Below, in pieces: positions 52,650-63,014 of a stretch of DNA of 64,000 nt. The number at the start of each line of letters is the position of its first letter. Position 1 is the stretch's first letter. A model generated the notes under the pieces. The model made no database searches. It was given only the letters and a program-made list of their open reading frames with translations, and was not told the DNA's origin. A program made the position numbers and the translations under genes. The stretch comes from Volvox africanus (taxonomy: Eukaryota; Chlorophyta; Chlorophyceae; Chlamydomonadales; Volvocaceae), in contig BSDZ01000009.1 of NCBI GenBank assembly GCA_030268105.1, positions 1,749,501 through 1,813,500 of the forward strand, written 5' to 3'.

Positions 52650-55600
52650 TTAGGATGCGGCGTCCTCGCAGCGCCCTCGTGCACGGGCTCGAGCTGCTTC
52701 AAGATCAGGGATCAGGTCAGGGGTAAAGTTCTGCGCAGGTTCCCAGCTGTTTTGATCGGAAGAATAACCCTTCCCCTTGACAAGGTACTCGTGCACCAGC
52801 CGTTTTCGTTTCTTCCCGATACGGCGAGCACGGTAGTCAAGAATGCGCTCAACCGAGTAGAGTGGTTCGTTGTTCAACCAATCTACTGGTAGCGGTCCAT
52901 CAGGACTGGTCCCGGGGTTTCCAGAGGAAATATTGGATCCATTGGTAACCAACGTATCTGGTACTGCCCTGTAAGGACGCAGCAGAGACACGTGGAAGGT
53001 GGGGTGTATACACATATTCGCGGGAAGGACAAGCTCGGCCGCTGCCTGACCAACCATGCGTTTCACAGGGTAAGGTCCCACCCAACGCGGCAAAAGTTTG
53101 CGTGGACCTGTGGCAAGTTGCCGTAGGTTTTTAGTACTGAGGAGTACGGAATCACCAGGCTTGAAGGTGGTTTCCTTCTTACCACGGTTGTAGTACGCAG
53201 TGGTACGCTGCTGTGCAACCTCAAGGAGGTGCTTAGCTTCAGTCATGCGATCATTGTATGACCTCACGAAAGCTTTGGCAGCTGGGGCAGGCACATCCAA
53301 CTCCCTAGCCAGTGGAATTGCGGGGTGGAAGCCATAGTTCAAGAAGAACGGAGACTGTCCCGTAGACCGGTTAACAGCATTGTTCATGGCAAACTCAGCA
53401 GCAGATAGGAAAGTATCCCACGTGCGAGGGTTATTGCCAGCGTAAGTATGCAGCATGTCACCAAAGGTGCGGTTCATGCGTTCCGTCTGCCCATCCGTTT
53501 GGGGATGGTAGGCAGTGGAAAGGTTCACACGAACATTGACAAGGTCACCCAGGGATGCCCAGAACTTGCCACCGAACTGGGGCCCACGATCAGAAATGAC
53601 CGACTTGGGTATGCCATGCAAACGCACGACAATATCAAAGAACAGACGAGCCGTCTGCTCTGCAGTCACCGAGGTGGTGGTAGGTGCAAGGTGCACCATC
53701 TTGGTCAAATGATCAACCATGACGAGCACGGCGTCGTTCCCCCCCTCAGACGGAGGAAGACCAACAACAAAATCAAGGGAAACACTTTTCCAGGGAGCCA
53801 CCGGAATTGGCAAGGGTTGAAGCAACCCTGCTTGTTTACCGGAAAGGGGCTTAGAGCGTTGGCAATCGTCACACTGCTGCACAAAGTGAGCAGCATCCTG
53901 GGCCAAGGAGGACCACCAGAAGTGGCGACGTGCTAGCTCCACCAAGCGGGTAAAACCCACTTGTCCAGCCAGGGGGTCCTTATGCAAGCGAGCAAGGATA
54001 TCCCGGCGAAGAAGGTCGTCATTAGGCACGACAATCTGGCGACGTTCACCATCAGTACGGATCCATAGGCCGCGCTCCTGCTTATAGGGCTCAACATTGC
54101 GGGCATCCTTAAACCAGGAGTCAGAGGCATAACCCTGCACAATGCACTGTGCAAAGCCAGAGGTAGTGACCTCAGAGGCAGCAGAATGACGCCGAGTGAC
54201 CACAGAAAGGATCACGGCATGCAGGGATGGATGGCGACTCAATGCATCGGCAACATTGAGGGATCCGGAGAGATGCTCCCAGGTGAAGTTGAAACGTGCC
54301 ATGTATTCCAACCAACGCGCCTGACGGCGGTTAAGGGTAGGGACACCCTGAAGGAAGGTCAAGGGCTTATGGTCTGTCTTTACCACGAAGGGACGGCCCT
54401 CCAGGTAACAGCGCAAGGCATGAATGATAGGCAGAAGCTCTTGCTCACCGGTAGTATAGCCCTGCTCCGCCGGAGAGAACTTCTTACTGGTGAACGCAAT
54501 GGGATGCCCATTCTGCACCAGAACGGCGCCTGATCCTTGCAGTGAGGCATCAGAGATGAGCTCGACACGAAAGGGCAAGGAGTTATCAGGGAAATGCAGC
54601 ACCACGTCATTAGCAACAGCGTGCTTGATCACATCAAACGCAGCTTGGCAACCAGGGGTCCAAGCCTCAGGAGACTGAAAAGCGTCTTTGCGAGTGAGTG
54701 ACGTGAGAGGTGCAGCAAGGGAGGAGTACCCAGAGATAAACTTACGAAAGTAATTGGTAAGGCCCAAAAACTTGCGCAGCTCCGGCAAAGAGGTTGGAGT
54801 CGGCCAGTCCTTTACGGCAGCAGTCTTACGAGGGTCCATGTGGATGCCATCGGCAGACACCACATGTCCCAAGTATTCCACCTGGGAAAGAGCCCAGTGG
54901 CACTTAGACTGGTTGGCATACAGCTGCTCACGCCGTAAGACCTCCAGTACCTGACGTAGATGCTTAAGGTGTTCCTCCTTAGTCTTCGAGTAGATCAGGA
55001 TATCGTCCAGGTAACGCACGACAAACTTGTCGATGTAGGGCCTGAACATACGGTCAATGACTGCTTGAAAGGTCGCAGGGGCAATAGCCAAACCAAAGCT
55101 CAGGACCGTAAACTCGAAATGACCAAAAGGGGTAAGGAAAGCCGTCTTAGGAATGTCAGATTCCAAGATACGGATCTGATTATAGCCCTGCTGCAGGTCG
55201 ATAGAGCTGAAGTAAGCAGATCCACGCAGCTTATCAAGCAGGTCATCGATCCGGGGTAAAGGATACCGGTTTTTGACCGTAACGGCATTAAGACCACGAT
55301 AGTCAATGCACATGCGCAGTGTGCCATCCTTCTTACCCACGAACAAGATAGGTGCGGAGTAAGGGGAAGTGCTCGGACGGATCAAGCCCTTAGCAAGCAA
55401 GTCAGTTACCTGCCGCTTTACCTCATCAAGCTCTAACGGGCTGAGACGGTACATGGGGCGTGAGACAGGTTGCACGCCAGACACCAAAGGAATAGTGTGA
55501 TCCACCAGTCGTTCCGGCGGAATCCCTGGAAGGTCGCGGAACACATCTGCATACTCCGTGAGCAACGCAGAGACTTCAGGGTCCTGCGTTGAAGTCTGAG

Positions 55601-56456
55601 CACCAACAGAGTTGAGCCGAAGAGAGGGGCGCACTAGAATGCCATGAGCACCCTTACGCAGCATACGGACAGCTGCTTTACGGCTAACAGACTCTGGGGT
55701 ATTCTTGGTTTCACGCATGGCAGTGATAACGTGATTGATCTGAGGAGTGTCATCAGGAACAGCCTCCTCTGCGGCTGTAGGCAGCCAGCGAAGCATGCAA
55801 GTTGCTGAACCCTTAGACAGGCGAAGGGTGCGTTCCTCATAGTCAAACGCAGCAGCATGCTTCTGGAGTGAGGCAGAGCCTAAAATGAAAGATGCGGCAT
55901 CTGTGAGGGTTGGCAGCACATAGGGCTGCAAGCAAGCACGAAAAGAGCCTGCAGACACCCGCAAGGACACCTGCCCCAAGATGGCTTGTTTGCCCCCGTC
56001 GGCTAAGGAAACCGAAGACCACGGGCAAGAGTGAACAGGTAAACGCAAGCGCTGAACCAGTGACTCACTGATAAAGTCATGGGTAGCACCCGAGTCCACC
56101 AAGGCGGTGAATCTGAGTCCAGCCGTTGCCAGAGAAATAAGGGGAAGAGCCGATCCTGCAGTCATAGCACCCGATGCAGCTACCAAAAGGGCAGAAGTGA
56201 AAGGATCAGGTGACACAGGTGTGTATGGCTGCGGCGCATCAAACCATACCTCTGCAGGATACGGGATGCCAGGTAAAGCAACCTGTTGGCCTGAAAGGTC
56301 AAGACCATTAAAGAGACCAGTACCTTTTGGAAAGGACTGAACCTTGCGCATACCTGCAAGTTCAGCAGAGGCTAGACGAGCTACATGCTGTGGCAAAAGA
56401 ATACCAGCTGCTGTATCAGGTCGATGCTGCTTGCAGATGCGGTAATGACTGAGCAA
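52650..56456 (-). CDS. pol: Gypsy pol polyprotein (PR-RT-RNaseH-IN-chromodomain)
   Basis: Open frame of 1268 codons; first Met at codon 36. Retropepsin active site LVDSGATHDF (about residue 119). Reverse transcriptase with RMCIDYRGLN and catalytic YLDDILIY. RNase H with SDASLQGSGAVL and TDHKPLTF. Integrase zinc region with CDDCQRSK, where the usual second His (GHxG) is Gln (AGQVG). DDE residues in SLDFVVGLP, VISDRGPQF and GQTERMNR. C-terminal chromodomain VERILDYRARR..HEYLVKGKGYSSDQNSWEP, where the conserved Trp of KWKGY is Gly. It lies in the same frame as gag, behind three stop codons. Copying and integration functions look otherwise complete. Confidence 0.97.
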   Translation of the reverse strand: MLSHYRICKQHRPDTAAGILLPQHVARLASAELAGMRKVQSFPKGTGLFNGLDLSGQQVALPGIPYPAEVWFDAPQPYTPVSPDPFTSALLVAASGAMTAGSALPLISLATAGLRFTALVDSGATHDFISESLVQRLRLPVHSCPWSSVSLADGGKQAILGQVSLRVSAGSFRACLQPYVLPTLTDAASFILGSASLQKHAAAFDYEERTLRLSKGSATCMLRWLPTAAEEAVPDDTPQINHVITAMRETKNTPESVSRKAAVRMLRKGAHGILVRPSLRLNSVGAQTSTQDPEVSALLTEYADVFRDLPGIPPERLVDHTIPLVSGVQPVSRPMYRLSPLELDEVKRQVTDLLAKGLIRPSTSPYSAPILFVGKKDGTLRMCIDYRGLNAVTVKNRYPLPRIDDLLDKLRGSAYFSSIDLQQGYNQIRILESDIPKTAFLTPFGHFEFTVLSFGLAIAPATFQAVIDRMFRPYIDKFVVRYLDDILIYSKTKEEHLKHLRQVLEVLRREQLYANQSKCHWALSQVEYLGHVVSADGIHMDPRKTAAVKDWPTPTSLPELRKFLGLTNYFRKFISGYSSLAAPLTSLTRKDAFQSPEAWTPGCQAAFDVIKHAVANDVVLHFPDNSLPFRVELISDASLQGSGAVLVQNGHPIAFTSKKFSPAEQGYTTGEQELLPIIHALRCYLEGRPFVVKTDHKPLTFLQGVPTLNRRQARWLEYMARFNFTWEHLSGSLNVADALSRHPSLHAVILSVVTRRHSAASEVTTSGFAQCIVQGYASDSWFKDARNVEPYKQERGLWIRTDGERRQIVVPNDDLLRRDILARLHKDPLAGQVGFTRLVELARRHFWWSSLAQDAAHFVQQCDDCQRSKPLSGKQAGLLQPLPIPVAPWKSVSLDFVVGLPPSEGGNDAVLVMVDHLTKMVHLAPTTTSVTAEQTARLFFDIVVRLHGIPKSVISDRGPQFGGKFWASLGDLVNVRVNLSTAYHPQTDGQTERMNRTFGDMLHTYAGNNPRTWDTFLSAAEFAMNNAVNRSTGQSPFFLNYGFHPAIPLARELDVPAPAAKAFVRSYNDRMTEAKHLLEVAQQRTTAYYNRGKKETTFKPGDSVLLSTKNLRQLATGPRKLLPRWVGPYPVKRMVGQAAAELVLPANMCIHPTFHVSLLRPYRAVPDTLVTNGSNISSGNPGTSPDGPLPVDWLNNEPLYSVERILDYRARRIGKKRKRLVHEYLVKGKGYSSDQNSWEPAQNFTPDLIPDLEAARARARGRCEDAAS

Positions 56457-56738
56457 GGCCCGTCAATGATGAAGTGAGGAGGGAATCAGAAAAACGGTGT
56501 GCCCACCAAGGTCAGCCGATGAAAGGGAACGTCCACGAGGTGCCAGGAGGTTACACGTTTAGTCAAACCCAGCCTTGACAGCCAAGGCATCAAACGAAAA
56601 CCGGCGACCAACAGTGGTCTCAAGGTCAGCAAGGACCTCTGGGTGCAAGGCGTGCACAAAGCTACGCACACCCGAACCTATCTGTCCGGACTTAGAAAAC
56701 CCAGGCAAGCTCTCCTCAGCACTAGCCTGGGCAAGGGC
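56457..56738 (-). pseudogene. In-frame gag-pol interval with three stop codons
   Basis: Gag ends at TAG (56741-56739). Continuing in the same frame come 59 codons (SFVHALHPEVLADLETTVGR.., RFSFDALAVKAGF), TAA (56561-56559), 31 codons (APRGRSLSSADLGGHTVFL..) and TGA (56465-56463), then pol. The interval reads like protein and may be a degenerate methyltransferase-like spacer (FDALA.. then GGHTVFLIPSS where related folds have D.A.. and G..VWlNPPF). That last assignment is tentative. Confidence 0.5.
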
Positions 56739-58130
56739 CTAGTGGCCATTGCCTTGTGCCACGGCGGCATGAGCCTCAGGGGGACGCAACGTGCACTCAT
56801 CATATGAGTGGCCGGCAGCCCGGCAGCAAAAGCAAACGTTGCCCCCTGCCTCCTGACGCAAATCCCTCAAGTCACCACGGGTGAGCTGGCGACCATAACG
56901 GTTATAAAACCGGGTGAGCTCACGCTCCTGGTCCGCCGTCAAGGACTGCGGTTTAATACCTCCACCACGACCCGGCTGGTGACCACAGCGGTCCCCACGT
57001 GCATTTCCCCTGCCGCCTGAACTGGGACGCTTGTCACGCTGACGGGGACGGGACGCTGAGGAAGGACCGGTGCCTACGGCAGCGGCAGCCTGCGGTGCAT
57101 GAGCACGCACACGCTTAGCTGGGGGCTCTCCGTCAGAGGCCTCCATAGCGTCATATCCAACCACATCCTGCATAGTGATGGCATTAGAGTGAACACCAGA
57201 ACGGAACTGGCGTTCAGTGAGGATGCGGGCCTCTTCGCCAGAGGCATGACACACAAGGTCATCATAGCTGGTGAAGGGTCTTCCCTTCTCGTCAGCTGCA
57301 CACTTAGGTTGCAGGACACCAGACAGACCTTGCTGAAACCAAAACAGTTTCTCACGAGGGTGGATATCAGGAATATCCTGGAATAATGCCTCAAGGCGGG
57401 CATGATATGCAGGGACATTTTCACCAGTCCGCATATAGAAGGACTTGTCAGCAACCTTTTGACGAGCCTCCTGCTCAACCGACAGAATTTGTGGTGCAAA
57501 ACGATTGCGCAAATTCTCTAGGATAGATTCCCGGGTGAGCTGAGTCTGAGAGAACGACCACTCATCATACCAGACCTTAGCATTGCCACGCAATGCCTGA
57601 GACAGGAACAGACAGCAAGAACGCTGGTCCTGGCCCCACGGAATGACCCCAAAGAATAGGTTAACATCCTGAATGAAAGCACGAACCCGGGCAGAAATCT
57701 TCTTAGCATCTAGTTTGTCATCCAGCATCAACACTGGAGTCGGCAAACTGACCCGCGGAAGCTCTGCAACCGAGTGAGTCATAGACGGACTCCGCTCCGC
57801 AATAGGCAAAATAGGTTGCCCGTCGCGCGTGCGCCTGCTAGGCGTTTGTGTGGCTGGCACAGGCGGCGCAGCAGCAAAAACGTTCGCAGGTTCATTGGCA
57901 ATTCCCATAGAAGGAATACGATTTAAAGTGGTTTCATTGCCACTATTGGCTACGGCGTCAAGGCGACCCGTGTGTTGGTCAACAGCATCAGGCAATGTAC
58001 CAATAGCTGGCACAGCTTGCTGAGCTTGAGAACCAGAAACCATTGCAACCACAATAGGACGAGGACTAGGTAATCCGGAATAGGTATTCACACGATTACA
58101 TCCTCCAGCTAAGGCAAGAAGAGATGCCAT
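56739..58130 (-). CDS. gag: Gypsy Gag protein
   Basis: 463 codons from MASLLALAGG to a TAG stop. N-terminal 140 residues are low-complexity; the capsid-like retrotransposon_gag domain follows (FIQDVNLFFGVIPWG, ALRGNAKVWYDEW, ARLEALFQDIPDIHP). Then come a basic Arg/Gly stretch and a CCHC zinc knuckle CFCCRAAGHSYDEC near the end. Gag packages the element RNA into virus-like particles in the cytoplasm. The start is the first Met after the leader, about 330 nt from the 5' LTR. Confidence 0.93.
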   Translation of the reverse strand: MASLLALAGGCNRVNTYSGLPSPRPIVVAMVSGSQAQQAVPAIGTLPDAVDQHTGRLDAVANSGNETTLNRIPSMGIANEPANVFAAAPPVPATQTPSRRTRDGQPILPIAERSPSMTHSVAELPRVSLPTPVLMLDDKLDAKKISARVRAFIQDVNLFFGVIPWGQDQRSCCLFLSQALRGNAKVWYDEWSFSQTQLTRESILENLRNRFAPQILSVEQEARQKVADKSFYMRTGENVPAYHARLEALFQDIPDIHPREKLFWFQQGLSGVLQPKCAADEKGRPFTSYDDLVCHASGEEARILTERQFRSGVHSNAITMQDVVGYDAMEASDGEPPAKRVRAHAPQAAAAVGTGPSSASRPRQRDKRPSSGGRGNARGDRCGHQPGRGGGIKPQSLTADQERELTRFYNRYGRQLTRGDLRDLRQEAGGNVCFCCRAAGHSYDECTLRPPEAHAAVAQGNGH

Positions 58131-58458
58131 TGTAGGTTACTTTCCAGGAAGGACCCAGAAACGTGCCCTTCTCAAACGTAAGGAACGTTTGTGTTGCAAT
58201 ATCCACTCCACTGGAGCGTCTGAGATTTTGCAACAAAGGTGTTTGTTCTTCGTGATAAGAAGCAGGCAAAATCTCGCCGTTGTCTGCAAGGAGCACGACG
58301 AAGCCTAAATTTCACAGTAGTAAATATATTGTAAAATACTCTATATACCAGAGTAAAGTGTACCTTTAATCGCTTCTAAGTTCAGACTAACGTCCATGTC
58401 CATGATTATCAAAAAGCACAGAAAGAAGTGTCCAGAAAGACCGTCTCGATACCAGTTT

Positions 58459-58766
58459 TGTTGTATCACCCCAAACTAGTGGTAGTGATAACTACCGGTT
58501 GATAGGAAGAGCAGAGCATAGGTACTCTGAGCTCACTACGGAAAGCCTCCATAAAGAACCGTAATCTCTAAGGAAGAAAAAACGTGGATATGTATTAAGG
58601 AAATACATATGATCAACCAGTGAAACCGAACTCAACTGAGTCTACCAGTGACAGTGTCACAGTTGCATTAGGGCATGCAACCCTTAGTCTCTATATTTGC
58701 ATATAGAGGGTGTAGCCACGGGCTACTTACTTAGAAAGGAGCTAAGGCCGGTACCATAATACAACA
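58459..58766 (-). repeat. 5' LTR of the full-length element
   Basis: Partner of 52330-52637, about 97% identical by eye. Confidence 0.97.
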
Positions 58767-58771
58767 GATAC

Positions 58772-59554
58772 TAATGCCGGAGTGCTCTTAGGACAGTGAA
58801 GCACTCAAATGCGAATTATCGCAGGCAGCGGAAGACTTCAGAGCAAGGAAAGACTCAGCTTACAATGATTGACAGGTGATAGCGATATGATCGGCCGTCA
58901 GACCCAATGGGCAGTGATCATCACACGGCTGACAGCGAAGCTCAGGCTTAGCTTAGGCTGATAGCATGGCAATAGAGTGACTATCAGTAGTATCAGTTCA
59001 GATAAGCATTTGGATGCTTATCCAGATAATGTTTGACACTCTACCTGGCCGTCCTCATGTCTATTATACTTGCAATATCAGTACACGGTACAACTCGCAC
59101 TGGATCATCGATCCCAAGTGTGATCAGCTTTAGTGTGTATCTTCGATATCCGAATATATCAATAAATAAGCCTTCCCGGCATTCACAAGATGTAAGGGTC
59201 CGAATAGTGATATTCAATTGTCAATCAACCACTGTGTCTTCTGCACTTTCCACACTCGCAAACCATATGTGCCAAACATGGAGTGACAATATAACAAATA
59301 TTATTACTTGACGATTTCTATCACTATTATGCCTTGCACCCTAGTCTCTCCAAGTAAGTCGAGTGTTCACTTGGTGGGTGCATGAGTGATGCCGCTGGCT
59401 TTGCAAGACGACAAGTTGCAATGCACAACGTGTCTAGCTAAATATATGCAAATATATTAATTGCTAGAATGCATATATTACGTTCGCTTATCACCTTGTA
59501 AAGTCACATCGACCCACATCAACCCACGCATAATAATTGAACCGTAATACAACA
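58772..59554 (-). mobile_element. Main part of the older gypsy LTR split by the nested element
   Basis: Ends CCGTAATACAACA at 59554. With 52271-52329 it reconstitutes an LTR of about 840 bp that aligns with the inverted LTR at 59618-60389 (GCACTCCGGCATTAGTATC against GCGCTCCAACATTTGTGTC at the join). It serves as the 3' LTR of the element to its right and the 5' LTR of the relic to its left, suggesting a tandem array sharing LTRs. Confidence 0.8.
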
Positions 59555-59617
59555 ATTGTCCCCCCTGGTCCTTGCTGCATCGTACAGCATCAACTGCAAG
59601 GATTATTAGGTTTGTGA

Positions 59618-60389
59618 TGTTGTATTACGGTTCAATTATTGCCTATGTGTGGGTCGATGTGACTTTACAAGGCGATAAGTGAACGTAATAAATGCATCCT
59701 AATTATTAATATATTTGCATATATTTAGCTAGTTTGGCATCATGCATTGCGACTTGTCAGCTTGTGCACCGCCAGCTGCATGACTGATGCACCAAACATG
59801 CGAATGTTTGACATAGTCAGAGAAACATGGACACGCTGTATAATCATGACATGAGCTGTTAAGTAATAATTTTTGCTATATTTATTACTCCATCGCTGGC
59901 ATGCGTAGTGTGTGAGTGTGAGATTTGCCGAATATTGCAACCGAATATTGCTATTCGGACCCTTGCATCTTGTGAATGCCATGAAGGCTTACTTATACAC
60001 GGATATTGGAGATACACGTTAGTGTTTACCACACTTAGGATCGGCCTCCTAGTGTGAGTTGTACTGCATGTCAATATCGCATGTATAATAGATGTGAGGA
60101 AGGCCAAGTAGAGCAGACTAAGTCTATGTTTGAGCCTACATTTGTATGCTATTGGAACACATTCGTGTTCATTTGGATTATTGCTAGCTGCTCTACTGCC
60201 ATGGCCTGAGCTAAGTCTGAGCTTCGCTTTTGCCATGTGATGATCACCTGATATTGGTGCTGATGGCCAATCAGATCATCATATCCTTTGATTGTTTGTG
60301 AGTGCTTTGCTGCCTCTGCAAGCGCTCCAACATTTGTGTCTAATGCCTAAGACGTGCAGATACCCTATGAACAAAGGAGAGATACAACA
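59618..60389 (+). mobile_element. Solo LTR, inverted relative to neighbours, nested in a pol 3' end
   Basis: TGTTGTATTACGG..GATACAACA, 772 bp. Flanks TGTGA (left) and TGTGT (right) form a near-perfect 5-bp target duplication. Removing it joins ..AGGTTTGTG to TGGCACGTAAGC, matching the intact homologue at 63090-63110 (GGTCTGTGTGGCATGTGGAC). Confidence 0.85.
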
Positions 60390-62580
60390 TGTGTGGCACG
60401 TAAGCGGGCTTCCTCCGATAGGGGTTTCATGTCCGGCGAAGATTTACGTGCCGGCTCCCATGAGTTATGCTCGCTGGAATACCCAGTCCACTTGTCCAGA
60501 TACTCATGCACCGTCCGTTTGTGCCAATGTCGGTCCACACACCGAGTGTGATAGTCCAACACTTGCTCTACATTGTAAACCTTCTGTTTGCCTGCGATCC
60601 AGGTCTCAGAACCCGGCTCTACCACTGCAGGGGCGTTAGTGTTGTTAGGAAGGGGCTCTGTACCACAATAGGGGCGGATAAGGGAAACATGATCGAGGGG
60701 TGAACATGCATGTCATCGGGCAGAGATAGCTCTATGGCTACATTCCCAACCATACTCACAACGGGATATGGACCGATCCAATGATGCAAGAGTTTCCGGG
60801 ATCCTTCATCAAATGGGTGTAGGTTCTTACTACTCAACAAAACCAATTGCCCTTCCAAAAACATCACATCTCGCCTAGATTTGTTGTAGTAATCCGTCGT
60901 CAGTTGTTGTGCTGCATCCAAACACACCTTCGCGTCTGTCATGCGGAATAGGACCGACTTGGCAAAGGTTTTAGCCGCAGGGATATTCACCTCCAGCTCA
61001 CACCACATGGGTAGCGTGGGGTGAAATCCGTAGTTAAGGAAAAACAGGCTTTGACCTGTTGAGCGGTTAAAAGCATTGTTTAAGCACAAACTCTGCTGAA
61101 GTCGAAAACGTATCCCAGACGAGAGGTGTGGGACCAGCAAAATTGCGCAACATATCACCCAACGTGCGGTTTGTGTGTTCGGTTTGTCCATCAGACTGCG
61201 GGTGGTATGCCGTGCTCAGACACGCATGCCAACCAGCTTACACAGCGCTTCCCAAAACTTATATGTGAATTGACTGCCGTGGTCCGATATCACATTTTTA
61301 GGGACGCCTGGCGATGTCCCAGGTGCAGTCAAACAGAGCTAGATATTCCATCCACCTAGCTTGCCATTGGTTAAACGTATGGACGCTTTGCAAAAACGTC
61401 AAGGGTTTATGGTCAGTTTTCAGTGTGAATGGGCAACCCTCAAGGTTACAGTGCCATTCCTTCAAAGCTTGCAGAACTGCCAACAGTTCCTGCTCCCCGG
61501 TAATGTAGCAGGTCTCCGCACCCAAGAACTTCTTACTCGTGAATGTGATCAGTCGACCTTCCTGTAACAATACAGCACCACTCCCATAAAGTGAAGCGTC
61601 AGATACAACCTCCACACGGAATGGCAACGAGTAGTCAGGGAATGTCCTCGGCAATGGTACGCTTGAGCTCTTCAAATGCGTGCTGACATTCGGATGTCCA
61701 GGACTCAAGCGAAATGAAAGCTCCCTTGCGAGTCGAATTCGTAAGCAGGGCCGCGAGGATAGAGTATTTATCAATGAACTTACGGAAATAGTTGGTCAAG
61801 CCGAGGAACTTATGCAGCTCCGTGAGGTTCTGAGGCACAGGCCATTCACAAACCACGGCTACGTCCCGCGGTTCCATCTTCATACCAGTGGCAGACACAA
61901 TGTGGCCCAAATACTCCACCTAGGGCTGTGCCCAAAAGCATTTGGCGCACTTGGCAAACAATTGCTCCCACTTCTTCACCTCAAGCACGTGTCTGAGATG
62001 CTCCAAGTGCTCCTCGCGCGTTTTGGAATACACCAAGATGTCATCCAAATAGCAGACTACAAACCTGTTGATAAACGGTCTGAACATGTGCTTCATCACT
62101 GCCTGAAACGTAGCGGGCGCATTCGTTAGCCAAACAATATGACCGTGTATTTGAAGTGACCAAAGGGAGTCCAAAAAGCGGTTTTCCGAATATCAGATGC
62201 AGCAATCCGAATCTGATTATATCCCTGTGAAGAAAAATAAGCTGAGCCTTTCAGCTTATCAAGCAGGTCATCAACGTGTGGCAAAGGGTAGCAATTTTTA
62301 ACTGTCGTTGCATTCAAACCCTGATAACAATGCACATATGCAATGTCCCATCCTTCTTACCAACAAATAGTATCGGTGCAGAGTACCAGGATGTGCTGGG
62401 GTGAATCATACCCTTCGCCAGCAAATCCATCACCTGGCGCTTCACTTCATCCAACTCCAGTGGACTTAACCTGTACATAGGTCGTGAAATGGGTTGTGCT
62501 CTGGGCACGAGAGGGATTGTATGGTCAACAGGACGCATTGGTGGAAGGCCAGGAATGTCACGAAAGGCATCGGCATAGGG
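60365..62580 (-). pseudogene. Truncated gypsy pol with internal deletion
   Basis: Leftward order: YADAFRDIPGLPP (62575), RT N-terminus RPMYRLSPLELDEV (62500), LNATTVKNCYPLPHVDDLLD, YLDDILVYSKTREEHL, RT thumb, RNase H (SDASLYGSGAVLLQ, TDHKPLTFL), then a deletion to a partial integrase (STGQSLFFLNYGFHP) and chromodomain (VEQVLDYHTRCVD..KWTGYSSEHNSWEPA). The integrase catalytic core is mostly missing between about 61298 and 61200, and several frames are used. Gag and protease are lost at 62580. Confidence 0.9.
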
Positions 62581-63014
62581 TTTAGGGTTTTAAGGGGTTC
62601 CCGATCCTAAGTGTGAGTATTATCAGAGCACTCTCCTAAATATCGCGTAATTCATGATATTAATGGATGCAACGTATGCAAGGTGCAAAGGTCCGAATAT
62701 TGATATTTGGTTGCCAACCAACCATCGCGATCGTTGCATTTCCACATACACGCCTGGTTTATGATACGCATGATATAATAATATTTGAAATATTATTACT
62801 TGATGTATTATGCCATAATGGTCTCGTGCATCGATGCTGGCCTCGAGTCAAACATGTTGACTGACAGCGCGATGTCACAAGTAATGATGCGGACTGCCAA
62901 TTTAGCTAGATATACACGAATATATCATGCTAGTATGCTCATATCATGTTCATCCATGCTTTGGTAAACTCAAGCCTACTTCGGCATGGGCGGTGATCGA
63001 ACCGGCGTACAACA
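62577..63014 (-). mobile_element. Truncated gypsy LTR with telomere-like junction
   Basis: Ends GTACAACA at 63014 beside ATTATCCCCCCTCCC (polypurine complement). The left side is truncated and joined to the pol relic through GGGTTTAGGGTTTTAAGGGG (62577-62596). The sequence resembles the 59 kb and 49.8 kb LTRs. Confidence 0.7.

Larger units (their letters stand above)
52330..58766 (-). mobile_element. Full-length Ty3/gypsy chromovirus-type LTR retrotransposon
   Basis: LTRs 52330-52637 and 58459-58766 (308 bp each, TGTTGTATCACC..ATACAACA) differ at about nine positions by eye. Target duplication GATAC at 52325-52329 and 58767-58771. Beside the 5' LTR (right side) is the primer-binding-like TGGTATCGAGACGG, close to the complement of an initiator-tRNA 3' end. 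Beside the 3' LTR is the polypurine tract AAAGGGGGAATAGT. Gene order gag, protease, reverse transcriptase, RNase H, integrase, chromodomain. It inserted into the LTR of an older element. Confidence 0.98.
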
